Below, piece by piece: positions 54,102 to 61,761 of a DNA stretch of 64,000 nucleotides. The DNA is from Sporosarcina luteola. GTDB lineage: Bacteria > Bacillota > Bacilli > Bacillales_A > Planococcaceae. Position 1 is the stretch's first letter. Every line of letters starts with the position of its first letter. The notes beneath the pieces are model-generated. The model made no database searches, was not told the DNA's origin, and saw only the letters and a program-made list of their open reading frames with translations. A program made the position numbers and the translations under genes. Location of the stretch: NCBI RefSeq assembly GCF_023715535.1, contig NZ_JAMBOI010000004.1:342751-406750 (forward strand), read 5' to 3'.

Positions 54102-55134
54102 ACGAGTAAGAGATAAGTTTTATAATACTTCCGATCAAGAATTAAAATTCACGAAAGAAGATCGTAATGAAGTGTTTGAGCAAATCCATAAGCTTGAGAA
54201 GAACAATGCAAATAAGAAGTCTCTAGTTTTTCATTCGAAAAGAATTGCCCCAGTTACAGCGTCTTTATTCGTGATAGGCTTATGTCTGTTTTTGTTTATT
54301 CCATCGAATTTTTTTGGAAACATTAATAAAGCACACATCAGTAGCGATTTCAATAAAGCATCTAATAGCAGTGATACAAGTGGTGGGTCGGTAGTTGAGG
54401 AGGCTGAATATTTAACTACTTTAATCACGGTGAAGTCCAAAGAGATGGAAAATCGAATATATCTTAATCTATTACTTACTTATAATAAAGATAAAAAGAT
54501 AATGAAAGTTGTCTCGCTCCCTCATGGTACGTATGCACCAGTAGCGGAAAAAGATGACGGAACTACTTTGTACGATAACTTATTATTCGCTTATCGTTTT
54601 GGTGGTGCTGAAAATGTAAGAACAACCGTTTCAAAACTACTAGAATTTCCAATTGATTATTATGCTGTAATCGATTTAGAAACCATTTCAGCGTTAGTTG
54701 ATTCCGCGAATGGTCTAGATTATGACTTGCAAGAAGATATTCGAATAAGAGGGATAACACAAGTTGCATTTGACTTCGAAAAAGGAACGAATCGTTTTAC
54801 TGGAGAAGAAGTTGTGGCATTAATGATGGCTGCAACGGAGGGAATCAGCTTAGATGAAGTAGACTTATTAAATCTAATGGATGACGTTATGAACATAACA
54901 GAAAATGAAATTCCACAAACAAAATTAAAAGAACTGTTTAATCAAATAGAAGCCAATACATCACTTGAAAATTTGTTAGATCTTATAGAAATTAATTCTA
55001 TAGAAGCATTATCTATAAGTGATGGAATGATAGCAGATGCAATAATAGTAAGTAGTACTGAAGGTAAACATTTTTATAGGTTTGAAAAAGACTTTCTGAA
55101 TTCTGTTTTAGAAAAGTTAACTACATTTAACTAA
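54091..55134 (+). CDS. Membrane protein with LytR-CpsA-Psr-like domain, probable anti-sigma factor
   Basis: A 347-aa protein: about 48 cytoplasmic residues (FTKEDRNEVFEQIHKLE), one TM (about residues 50-70) and an extracytoplasmic domain with the LCP-like pattern KIMKVVSLPHGTYAPV, TLYDNLLFAYRFGGAENVRT, YYAVIDLETISALVD and FTGEEVVALM. The overlap with the sigma gene implies coupling and an anti-sigma role, while the LCP part would sense or modify wall polymers. Key LCP arginines are replaced, so catalysis is doubtful. Confidence 0.75.
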   Translation: MKDKRVRDKFYNTSDQELKFTKEDRNEVFEQIHKLEKNNANKKSLVFHSKRIAPVTASLFVIGLCLFLFIPSNFFGNINKAHISSDFNKASNSSDTSGGSVVEEAEYLTTLITVKSKEMENRIYLNLLLTYNKDKKIMKVVSLPHGTYAPVAEKDDGTTLYDNLLFAYRFGGAENVRTTVSKLLEFPIDYYAVIDLETISALVDSANGLDYDLQEDIRIRGITQVAFDFEKGTNRFTGEEVVALMMAATEGISLDEVDLLNLMDDVMNITENEIPQTKLKELFNQIEANTSLENLLDLIEINSIEALSISDGMIADAIIVSSTEGKHFYRFEKDFLNSVLEKLTTFN

Positions 55135-55154
55135 GAGGAGTTTTCTACCTGAGC

Positions 55155-55237
55155 TGAAAGGGGCTTTAGCTTGAAAATCGTTGAGCTGCTTAAAAAGCTC
55201 TTTGTCTTCTTTAACTAACGAAGCAGTTTAGTTTAAT
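55155..55237 (+). repeat. Array repeat R18
   Basis: GAAAGGGGCTTTAGCTTGAA, GAGCTGCTTAAAAAGCTC stem, AACTAACGAAGCAGTTTAGT. Confidence 0.75.
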
Positions 55238-55296
55238 AACCATAAGTGAAAATTTAATTAGAAATTAACTACTTATTATGGAAAGGGGGAATTTTT

Positions 55297-55656
55297 GTGA
55301 GATTAAAATACTTTTACTTTTCTTTAATAGCTATTGCTTTTTTATCGGGTTGCTCCAACGATTCATCAGCTAATATTAACAATTCATCAGCAGAATGGGC
55401 TTTTAAATTTGTCGTTTGGGATGGTTATATTTATCGATTAAGTGATGAATATGTAGATGATGTAGATGAAGAAATCGGTGAAGTAACAAAGTATTCGGTT
55501 ATGGAGGGAACGTACTCTGGGAACTTCTCGAATGTGTATAAAAAAGGTACAAAATATTACACTATGCAAGGAATAAGCACAGAAGAAGCAATTGCTATTG
55601 AAGAAGAAGGTAAGTATAGAAAAGCGATTAGGGATGAAAAATATGGAGAAAAATAA
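55297..55656 (+). CDS. Array lipoprotein A (copy 2)
   Basis: A 119-aa lipoprotein (lipobox LSGC), near-identical to the one at 49578-49937 from residue 35 on, and more diverged in the first 35 residues. GTG 55297 has AAAGGGGGA upstream. The similarity includes about 50 bases upstream and continues through the repeat start downstream, which marks the whole as a duplicated unit. Confidence 0.72.
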   Translation: MRLKYFYFSLIAIAFLSGCSNDSSANINNSSAEWAFKFVVWDGYIYRLSDEYVDDVDEEIGEVTKYSVMEGTYSGNFSNVYKKGTKYYTMQGISTEEAIAIEEEGKYRKAIRDEKYGEK

Positions 55657-55667
55657 CTTTTATTTTT

Positions 55668-55752
55668 TACTAACGGGTGCTTTACTTGAAGATCGGAGCT
55701 GTTTAAACGGCTCTTTTCTCTTGTTCAAATAATGCATGTAAGTTGAAGAAGC
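55668..55752 (+). repeat. Array repeat R19
   Basis: TACTAACGGGTGCTTTACTT, GATCGGAGCTGTTTAAACGG CTC stem, then a decayed ATGCATGTAAGTTGAAG. Confidence 0.78.
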
Positions 55753-55829
55753 GGTACGATTAAATTTGTGCGAAAAATGAAACTTTTAAGATGAATCGTA
55801 CGTATCCATGTAAAGGGGAGGTGGGTAGT

Positions 55830-56258
55830 ATGTATCGATTTTTTTTCATTCTTATGTTTCTACTGATTTTAACAGTAGGCTGTCAGCAAAATAATAGTAG
55901 CTCATCAAACACTCCAAAAGAGGCCTTGGAACAGATTCATATAGACGAAGGCTATGCAGAGGTAGTGGATATATATGAAACAATTGAAATTGGCGATGAT
56001 AGAGTTATTAGCGTCTATAAAGGGATAATAAATAATAGTGAGGAAATTTATGTGGCAAACATTGAACAAGTAGATGGTAGATGGTTAGTAACAGATGCCC
56101 AAAATATCGGTATGCCTTCAGATGATAGACTTAACCAAAGTTCAGTTACTGAAAAATTCAAAGCGGGTTTCGTAGATAAAAATTCATTTTCGAACGATGA
56201 AATTATAACAATTGATTTGAGTAATAGTAACTTTAAGGTTTGGATAGAAGTATTTTAA
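55830..56258 (+). CDS. Lipoprotein (142 aa), array gene
   Basis: Signal peptide with lipobox LTVGC at residues 11-15. The mature domain has ALEQIHIDEGYAEVVDIYE, then VYKGIINNSEEIYVANIEQ. AAAGGGGAGG precedes ATG 55830; earlier in-frame starts lack a site. Unrecognised family. Confidence 0.62.
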   Translation: MYRFFFILMFLLILTVGCQQNNSSSSNTPKEALEQIHIDEGYAEVVDIYETIEIGDDRVISVYKGIINNSEEIYVANIEQVDGRWLVTDAQNIGMPSDDRLNQSSVTEKFKAGFVDKNSFSNDEIITIDLSNSNFKVWIEVF

Positions 56259-56259
56259 T

Positions 56260-56326
56260 AATAATACTTGAAGATCGCAGTTGCTTAGACGGCTCTTCTC
56301 CTTGTGATTAACGTTCATGTTTATTG
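56260..56326 (+). repeat. Array repeat R20 (diverged)
   Basis: ACTTGAAGATCGCAGTTGCT TAGACGGCTC matches the middle of the full element; both ends have decayed (ATTAACGTTCATGTTTATTG). Confidence 0.55.
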
Positions 56327-56401
56327 AGAGTGTTTCCTAACTTGCGTTTGATTGTCCTAGAGGGATAATGAGAAATTTGTTTTTAAACAGGGGGCCATTA
56401 T

Positions 56402-56779
56402 GTGAAACGGGTTGGAATTCTCTTGGGCGTATTAGTAGTTGTTGTTGCAGTCTTTATATTTGTAAATAAATCATACTATCCTTCTCTACCGATAGATAAT
56501 CTATCCGCAAAAGAAGCCATTGAGAAGCTTAGAAATTCCGATGAAACAATAGTAGAAATCGCAACGGACGATGATTACACTTGGTATATTACAAAGAGTC
56601 AAAGTGAAGTCGATGAAAATGTTATACGAATGATCGGTGCGAACGGCTGGGAATTTTCAGAGAAAGATGGTGCAGGTTTGTTCTTTGAAAAAGAGGTTGA
56701 AAGATTAATTGTAACTACTCAGATGTGGACTGGAAATTATGTTCTTATTCAGGTGCAAAATAAATTTAATGAACGTTAA
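56402..56779 (+). CDS. Single-pass membrane protein (125 aa), array gene
   Basis: One N-terminal TM (residues 4-24) and a small extracytoplasmic domain (LSAKEAIEKLRNSDETIVEI; MIGANGWEFSEKDGAGLFFE). GTG 56402 follows CAGGGGG. Unrecognised. A shared terminator separates it from the converging transporter gene. Confidence 0.6.
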   Translation: MKRVGILLGVLVVVVAVFIFVNKSYYPSLPIDNLSAKEAIEKLRNSDETIVEIATDDDYTWYITKSQSEVDENVIRMIGANGWEFSEKDGAGLFFEKEVERLIVTTQMWTGNYVLIQVQNKFNER

Positions 56780-56784
56780 AGGAT

Positions 56785-56818
56785 AAACAGTGTGGAGCGA
56801 AGGCTTCACACTGTTTTG
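56785..56818. terminator. Bidirectional terminator
   Basis: AAACAGTGTGGAGC pairs with GCTTCACACTGTTTT between two converging genes; it overlaps the stop of the minus-strand gene. Confidence 0.8.
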
Positions 56819-57708
56819 TTACGCGTTTTTCTTAATCTTACCGGAAGCTTCATTGAATTATTCTCACTGACAAACGTTGAGCCTAAGAGCAATGCACCAC
56901 CAAGTAGTTGAACAAATGTCGTTTGTTCTTGCAAAATCAAAATCGAAATTAGTAATGACGTGATTGGATCTGCATAGCTGAGTGCAGCGATGCTTTGTCC
57001 TTTTAACTTTTGCATACCTGAGAAGAATAACAAGAATCCAATCCCGGTATGTCCAATCCCTAAGATCAAAATGAATGGAATGGACGCACTTGACACCTCC
57101 ATAATTCCGAAGCCTTCCGTGAAGAACACATACGGCACTAGAAGGATCGTCGCGGTTCCGAGTTGAAGTACGGTCGTCGCTAACCCATCCATGTTCTTGA
57201 TGAATTTGTTCAGGAGCATTAAGGAAGCGTAGAAGACAGCTGCCAGTAATCCGAAACCAATCCCGATTAAATCATCCAATCCGGATGTACTTACACGGCC
57301 GTTCCCCACAATGAAGAGCATCCCTAGCATGGCGACACCGATGCAGATGATTTTCTTAGCAGATAGTTTTTCCTTCAGTATAAGTGGTGAGAGCATGAGG
57401 ACAATCACCGGTGCGAAATAGTAGCTCAATGTTGCGTTGGAAAGGGTTGTACGCTTGATAGCTTCAAAGAAGAAAATCCAATTTCCACCTAGAGCAATAC
57501 TCGAAAGTACGATGATTACAGCATTTACTTTAACGAGTACCCATGAAATCTTCTTCTTCATGATGAACATGACTGTCGCTAAAAATAGACTGCCGATGAG
57601 CCCGCGTACTAACGCTATTTCACTCGATGATAAATCAATGTATCTTACAAATACACCAATTGTACCGAAGATGATCATTGATAGTAAGAATTGAATTTTA
57701 GATGACAT
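56806..57708 (-). CDS. DMT-superfamily transporter (EamA)
   Basis: A 300-aa protein with ten hydrophobic segments in two EamA repeats (first ending LSYYFAPVIVLMLSPLIL, second with ALSYADPITSLLISILIL), typical of drug/metabolite exporters such as RhaT- or YdcZ-related permeases. AAGGAGC precedes the ATG at 57708; the upstream in-frame start at 57816 adds an unrelated stretch. Minus strand, an exception in the array. Substrate unknown. Confidence 0.87.
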   Translation of the reverse strand: MSSKIQFLLSMIIFGTIGVFVRYIDLSSSEIALVRGLIGSLFLATVMFIMKKKISWVLVKVNAVIIVLSSIALGGNWIFFFEAIKRTTLSNATLSYYFAPVIVLMLSPLILKEKLSAKKIICIGVAMLGMLFIVGNGRVSTSGLDDLIGIGFGLLAAVFYASLMLLNKFIKNMDGLATTVLQLGTATILLVPYVFFTEGFGIMEVSSASIPFILILGIGHTGIGFLLFFSGMQKLKGQSIAALSYADPITSLLISILILQEQTTFVQLLGGALLLGSTFVSENNSMKLPVRLRKTRNKTV

Positions 57709-57872
57709 CGTCTGCTCCTTCGAATCTGCTACTCTGCAGAGTCTAAATCTATGATAATTCAACCTATTCATTACTGCACTCATTATACAAGATACTTCTA
57801 GAACTGTCCGCATCATTTAAAGAGAATATTAGGTAATGGATTGGTATAATTTTCTATAGGGAGTTGAAGCTG

Positions 57873-58382
57873 ATGTATAATCGAAGGATTTTATTAGTAC
57901 TGTTTACGGTAGCAGTTGGTGCAATGGCTGCTTGTGGAAACACAAACCATAGCATAGTCATTGAACCGGAAAGCGAGTCGGCGATTGAAGAAACTTCAGC
58001 CAGTACGAGTGACGATGAATTTACTGAAAGCCAAAGAATTGAATACCTTCAGAAATTAAATGCCACTAAAAAAGAGCTGGAACAAGTAGAACCGACCGAT
58101 TCATCTACATATGCTTTAAAAGCAGTGGAAAACGATCGATGGGAAACTTGGGATAACATTTTGAATGAAATTTATGGAATGCTAAAAGAGCAACTGTCGC
58201 CTAAAGAGATGGATCAATTACGAGAAGAACAACGGAATTGGTTAACGTACAGAGATGAAAGTGCATTGGAAGCATCACTACAATATAAGGGCGGTACGCA
58301 GGAACACTTAGAATACGTAGCTGTACTCGCAAATCTGACGGAAGAAAGATGCTATGAGTTGGTTGAGAATTATATGAAGTGA
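57873..58382 (+). CDS. LprI-like lipoprotein (DUF1311)
   Basis: A lipoprotein with lipobox MAAC (residues about 17-20), an acidic linker, and a C-terminal LprI (lysozyme inhibitor LprI-like) domain: WDNILNEIYGMLKEQLSPKE then LREEQRNWLTYRDE and a late Cys (EERCYELV). ATG 57873 is preferred; TTG 57864 is too close to TAGGGAG. Family members bind lysozyme in mycobacteria, but this is not shown here. Confidence 0.8.
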   Translation: MYNRRILLVLFTVAVGAMAACGNTNHSIVIEPESESAIEETSASTSDDEFTESQRIEYLQKLNATKKELEQVEPTDSSTYALKAVENDRWETWDNILNEIYGMLKEQLSPKEMDQLREEQRNWLTYRDESALEASLQYKGGTQEHLEYVAVLANLTEERCYELVENYMK

Positions 58383-58416
58383 TTTGCACAATCCTTAAAA
58401 GAATGGGGGAAGGAAC

Positions 58417-58632
58417 ATGATGTTTTGGGAGTTTTGGGGGGCCGTTTTGTTATTTATTTTCAGTATTTTACTTTTGTACGTAATAATTTATGTAGCTGTT
58501 AAAGAAGCCATTGATAGGTCAGTAGTCGGTCAGTTCATAAAAACAAAATACGGGATTGGGGTTAAGGAAGAAGTTCCTGTCGTTAGTGACGAGGAAATTG
58601 AAAAGGAATTGGAAAAGGAATTCAATAAATAA
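58417..58632 (+). CDS. Small membrane protein (71 aa)
   Basis: One strong TM (residues 5-27) and an acidic/basic C-terminal tail (EEIEKELEKEFNK). GGGGGAAGGA precedes ATG 58417. Lies 34 bases after the LprI-like gene and may be in its operon. Unrecognised. Confidence 0.6.
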   Translation: MMFWEFWGAVLLFIFSILLLYVIIYVAVKEAIDRSVVGQFIKTKYGIGVKEEVPVVSDEEIEKELEKEFNK

Positions 58633-58646
58633 CATAGAGTCGATGT

Positions 58647-58682
58647 AACGGGATCGGTCTAACGTAGCCGGATAGTTTAGTG
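58647..58682 (+). repeat. Array repeat R21 (diverged)
   Basis: TAACGGGATCGGTCTAACGT then GGATAGTTTAGTGA. Confidence 0.45.
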
Positions 58683-58728
58683 AGCAATGGGAAAGCTACT
58701 CGGTAAGAAAACAGCGGGTGGTGATTCC

Positions 58729-59115
58729 ATGAGAAGACCTTCTATTTTATTAGTAAGTATTACATTATTGTTTTTAATAACAACTAAAGTCTATTCGCAA
58801 GATGAACTTACAAGAGAGAAACTGTTGGAGGAAACTTTGCTGGTTAGGTTTGATCCAACCATTTTAGAGATTACTGATAAGTTATTTATGTGTGAGCGAA
58901 TTATTGATATAAAAAGGGTTGATGGAGATCGCAAGCACGAAATAACAATAGAAGTCGTAACCTTTGAACAGGCACATTCGCCCCCGTACGACTTATTTCG
59001 AATAACACTAATCGATACGCCAAGTGAGATAAATGTTATAAACGTGAAACGCGCAAGAAATTTATCAACTGAACAACTAAACAAACATTGCGGATTCAAA
59101 GAAGGCGATATGTAG
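58729..59115 (+). CDS. Secreted DUF3888-like protein (128 aa)
   Basis: Signal peptide (residues 1-24) and a domain matching DUF3888: REKLLEETLLVRFDPTILEI and ITIEVVTFEQAHSPPYDLFR, the latter corresponding to the F..AH.PPYGL motif. ATG 58729 follows GGTGGTG; the frame upstream to 58687 lacks a site. The function of the family is unknown. Confidence 0.7.
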   Translation: MRRPSILLVSITLLFLITTKVYSQDELTREKLLEETLLVRFDPTILEITDKLFMCERIIDIKRVDGDRKHEITIEVVTFEQAHSPPYDLFRITLIDTPSEINVINVKRARNLSTEQLNKHCGFKEGDM

Positions 59116-59129
59116 TGTATAAATCTTTT

Positions 59130-59164
59130 ACGATCGGTTCTAATTAGAGTCGATCGTTTTTTGA
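59130..59164 (+). terminator. Rho-independent terminator
   Basis: ACGATCG...AGTCGATCGTTTTTT. Confidence 0.8.
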
Positions 59165-59235
59165 CTTTATAAATGTTTGAAAAATCCGAACAATTGTAAT
59201 ATAATGGTGAAAAATGTATATTTTCTTCTGGGAGG

Positions 59236-59694
59236 ATGGTTATAATTGAAACAGTAATGAAAACTGGAAATGGTAACAAAAAAGAGCGTTGGATAGTAAT
59301 CATTACACTGTTAGCCTTACTATCAATTTTTTTACTCACTCACTTTTTATCTATATACCCAGGCGGATACTCTATTGAAAAACAGAGTGGCGAGGTGTTA
59401 ATTGGAAAAGGCGCAGACATTAAACGTGTCGTATTAACTAACAGTGAGCTGCTGAATGAGTTGAAAATAGCTTCATTAGAAAGTCAAATAGCACACATTA
59501 AAAATCTTTGGTATTTAGGTTTATTATTTACAGCAACGTGTTTAATAGGAATAGTCAATTTCAAAAGATTAAAGTTAAAGAAAGCTGCTATTATAACAGC
59601 CTCATTATATGTTGTTTTAGCTCTATTGATTATCCTCTCATATGCAAGCTCAATATCATCAATAGAGGATTCAATTAATCATCTATTCAACTAA
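59236..59694 (+). CDS. Membrane protein with three TM segments (152 aa)
   Basis: An N-terminal TM (about residues 17-38), a 50-residue extracytoplasmic loop and two further TMs (about 90-107 and 115-135). The start is uncertain: GGAGG overlaps ATG 59236, and ATG 59257 has no clear site. No family recognised. Genes at 59236, 59740 and 60170 are closely spaced and likely cotranscribed. Confidence 0.58.
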   Translation: MVIIETVMKTGNGNKKERWIVIITLLALLSIFLLTHFLSIYPGGYSIEKQSGEVLIGKGADIKRVVLTNSELLNELKIASLESQIAHIKNLWYLGLLFTATCLIGIVNFKRLKLKKAAIITASLYVVLALLIILSYASSISSIEDSINHLFN

Positions 59695-59739
59695 AAAGAG
59701 TTACCTTTTGATTGCTAGGGAGCGAGGAGGGGGGAACTA

Positions 59740-60138
59740 ATGTTAGGGGAAGATTTTTATGAGCAGGTACAAAAGAAACGAACGAACTTTTTGATCATAA
59801 GTATTATAGCAATCGTTTTTAATGCAGGTATCACATTTACTTTTGTCATTCCTGCATTAAAAGGATTTAAGTTGTTCTCCTTACTTATTGCACTATTCCT
59901 GTACTTTATAGTTGCGAATATATTTGTAGGTTTATTTAGTGATCGACTATTACTAATATTTGTAAGCAGTTTACTGCTTAGTGCACTGGGAATGGGATGG
60001 CGTTTATTACTTGAATGGGGAGAGTTTAGCTTAGTTGAACATACGAATCCAATTGTGCTCATCGGTTATCCTTGTATTGTCGCAGTTATCATTTCCTTTA
60101 TGTATTATTTCTCCACTAAATTTAAGTTAAGTAGTTAA
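59740..60138 (+). CDS. Four-TM hypothetical membrane protein (132 aa)
   Basis: Hydrophobic segments at about residues 15-35, 45-65, 70-88 and 100-122. GAGGAGGGGGGAA precedes ATG 59740. No family recognised. Confidence 0.6.
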   Translation: MLGEDFYEQVQKKRTNFLIISIIAIVFNAGITFTFVIPALKGFKLFSLLIALFLYFIVANIFVGLFSDRLLLIFVSSLLLSALGMGWRLLLEWGEFSLVEHTNPIVLIGYPCIVAVIISFMYYFSTKFKLSS

Positions 60139-60169
60139 TAGCTAAAGAATGTTAAAAGGTCGTGGTGTT

Positions 60170-60718
60170 TTGCGTAGAAATTCAAAAAATATTTTCAGTA
60201 TCTTCTTTATATTAGTTGCTTCTTATTTTATTACCATTGCATTAAAAGACGATGTTAAAGAAATCGAGAAAGCATTCTCTTCGATGAACCAGCCTTTAAC
60301 AACAATTGCTCATATTAAGGTGTTAGATAATAATAAGGCAATCGTATTTTATAAGACTCAATTTGCTAATATAGAGTACTTTGGAAATGCGAGGTTAAAG
60401 AAAAATATATTTGGTTGGAAATTAGTAAGTAGTAGTAGTGGTCAATCCCCTAATGATTCTAAATTAGGTTGGCACTTTTCTAATTTGGAATTTGATTTCC
60501 CTAAGTATACAGATTTGTTGAGTGGAGAAATATTAGATTCTGAAATAACAGATGTCGTCATTGTAACAAAAAATAATAAAGAATATCACGCTGAAATCAT
60601 CGAATATAACAGCGGTGAAAGGTTTTGGTACCTAGTAACGGATGGCGAAGATTTACTTGGTTCTACTGTTTCTGGGCTTACGTCTGATGGAAAAGTAGTA
60701 GAACAGATAACTATGTGA
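60170..60718 (+). CDS. Membrane-anchored hypothetical protein (182 aa)
   Basis: One N-terminal TM (IFSIFFILVASYFITIAL), then a mainly beta extracytoplasmic domain (IVFYKTQFANIEYFGNARLK; FGWKLVSSSS). TTG 60170 with AAAGG at 9 nt is preferred; ATG 60149 has no site. I have a vague memory of similar Bacillus proteins of unknown function with a FYxxx...GW(K/R)W(V) core, but no name. Confidence 0.55.
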   Translation: MRRNSKNIFSIFFILVASYFITIALKDDVKEIEKAFSSMNQPLTTIAHIKVLDNNKAIVFYKTQFANIEYFGNARLKKNIFGWKLVSSSSGQSPNDSKLGWHFSNLEFDFPKYTDLLSGEILDSEITDVVIVTKNNKEYHAEIIEYNSGERFWYLVTDGEDLLGSTVSGLTSDGKVVEQITM

Positions 60719-60764
60719 GCATTGAGAGAACTGTTACTAACAACGTGAAAAACGGGAGGGTAGA

Positions 60765-60938
60765 ATGTCCGAGGAAGAAAGAGAAGAGTTAAAATCTAAA
60801 GAACAGCGAAAAAACCCTGGTGGTGCTTTGAACAATGCGTGGGCTCAGGCCCACACAGGAGCACCCAGCAGCAGTAGATGTTTAGGCATTTTAATTATTG
60901 TGGTAATCATTTTACTTGTAGAAGCGTGCTCAAATTAA
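60765..60938 (+). CDS. Small C-terminally anchored protein (57 aa), intact paralogue
   Basis: GGGAGGGTAGA precedes ATG 60765. The product has a charged N-terminus (MSEEEREELKSKEQRKNPGG), then a hydrophobic tail ILIIVVIILLVEACSN. A frameshifted copy lies at 36373-36547 at high DNA identity. The tail ends with EACS, which looks like a lipobox at the wrong end, so a TM anchor is more likely. Confidence 0.58.
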   Translation: MSEEEREELKSKEQRKNPGGALNNAWAQAHTGAPSSSRCLGILIIVVIILLVEACSN

Positions 60939-60998
60939 TCTTAAGATTGTTGAGCTGCTTGAGGTCCCATTCTTATCTAACGGAGGTTAGTTGAATAT
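60939..60998 (+). repeat. Array repeat R22 (partial)
   Basis: TTAAGATTGTTGAGCTGCTT GAGG, then TCTAACGGAGGTTAGTTGAA. Confidence 0.68.
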
Positions 60999-61036
60999 TC
61001 GATTTCCGAAATAATCATCTATAATAATGAAGAGAA

Positions 61037-61147
61037 ATGAACCAAAAACAACGTAATCAAATAATTAAATGCTTTAGTGAAAATTCGGCAGTTCTTTCCA
61101 CTGAAGCTTTTTTGTTTGAAATAATAGCACACTTTATCGCTAAATAA
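61037..61147 (+). CDS. Possible 36-aa peptide
   Basis: ATG 61037 opens MNQKQRNQIIKCFSENSAVL, ending at TAA 61145. No clear ribosome binding site (GAAGAGA nearby). It fills the gap before the sigma factor gene and may be a relic. Confidence 0.25.
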   Translation: MNQKQRNQIIKCFSENSAVLSTEAFLFEIIAHFIAK

Positions 61148-61260
61148 GTAAATGGAGTAGACTCAATTAACCAAAAAACACAAAAATATAACAGCTTTCT
61201 AAATAATTTTGAACGAAATGAATAAACGCTGCGTCTAATGAAGGAAGGGGGGCGAGAAGG

Positions 61261-61761
61261 ATGGAAATTGAAATCGTGCAGCGTGCTATTCGTGGGGATC
61301 ATCAAGCGATACTTTCACTTATTGAAATGGATGAAGAGATTTTATATCGCATGGCTTTTACATATATGAAAAATGAACACGACACGTTAGACGTAATGCA
61401 GGAGCTTATTTACAAGGCACTAAAAAAAATGCATACCATTAAACAGCAAGAATATGCCAGAACATGGCTCGTCCGAGTTTTAATCAATTGTTGTAAAGAC
61501 CATTTAAGAAAACGACAACCAACCGTTCCTATTGAGGAACATCACTTATCTGGATGGGTCATCTATTCTGATTTGGAGCGACTACTGGAACATTTATCTT
61601 TGTCGGAGCAGCAACTCGTCTATATGAAATATTTTCAGCAACTAAAAAACAAAGAAATTGCTGAGCTAAATCAAATACCTGAGGGTACTGTAAAGTCTAA
61701 GCTTCACCACATATTAAAGAAGCTTAGAAATTCCGCTGGAGAAAAGGAGGACTGGCTATGA
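61261..61761 (+). CDS. ECF-type sigma-70 factor
   Basis: A 166-aa sigma factor. Region 2: ILYRMAFTYMKNEHDTLDVM, QELIYKALKKMHTI, ARTWLVRVLINCCKDHLR. Region 4: LSLSEQQLVYMKYFQQLKNK, EIAELNQIPEGTVKSKLHH. GGAAGGGGGG precedes ATG 61261. The following anti-sigma gene overlaps it (ATGA), as in SigV/RsiV-like pairs. Confidence 0.9.
   Translation: MEIEIVQRAIRGDHQAILSLIEMDEEILYRMAFTYMKNEHDTLDVMQELIYKALKKMHTIKQQEYARTWLVRVLINCCKDHLRKRQPTVPIEEHHLSGWVIYSDLERLLEHLSLSEQQLVYMKYFQQLKNKEIAELNQIPEGTVKSKLHHILKKLRNSAGEKEDWL

Noticed and set aside
61057..61305. 82-aa minus-strand frame
   Set aside because: Overlaps the start of the ECF sigma gene, has no site, and its reading is not protein-like.
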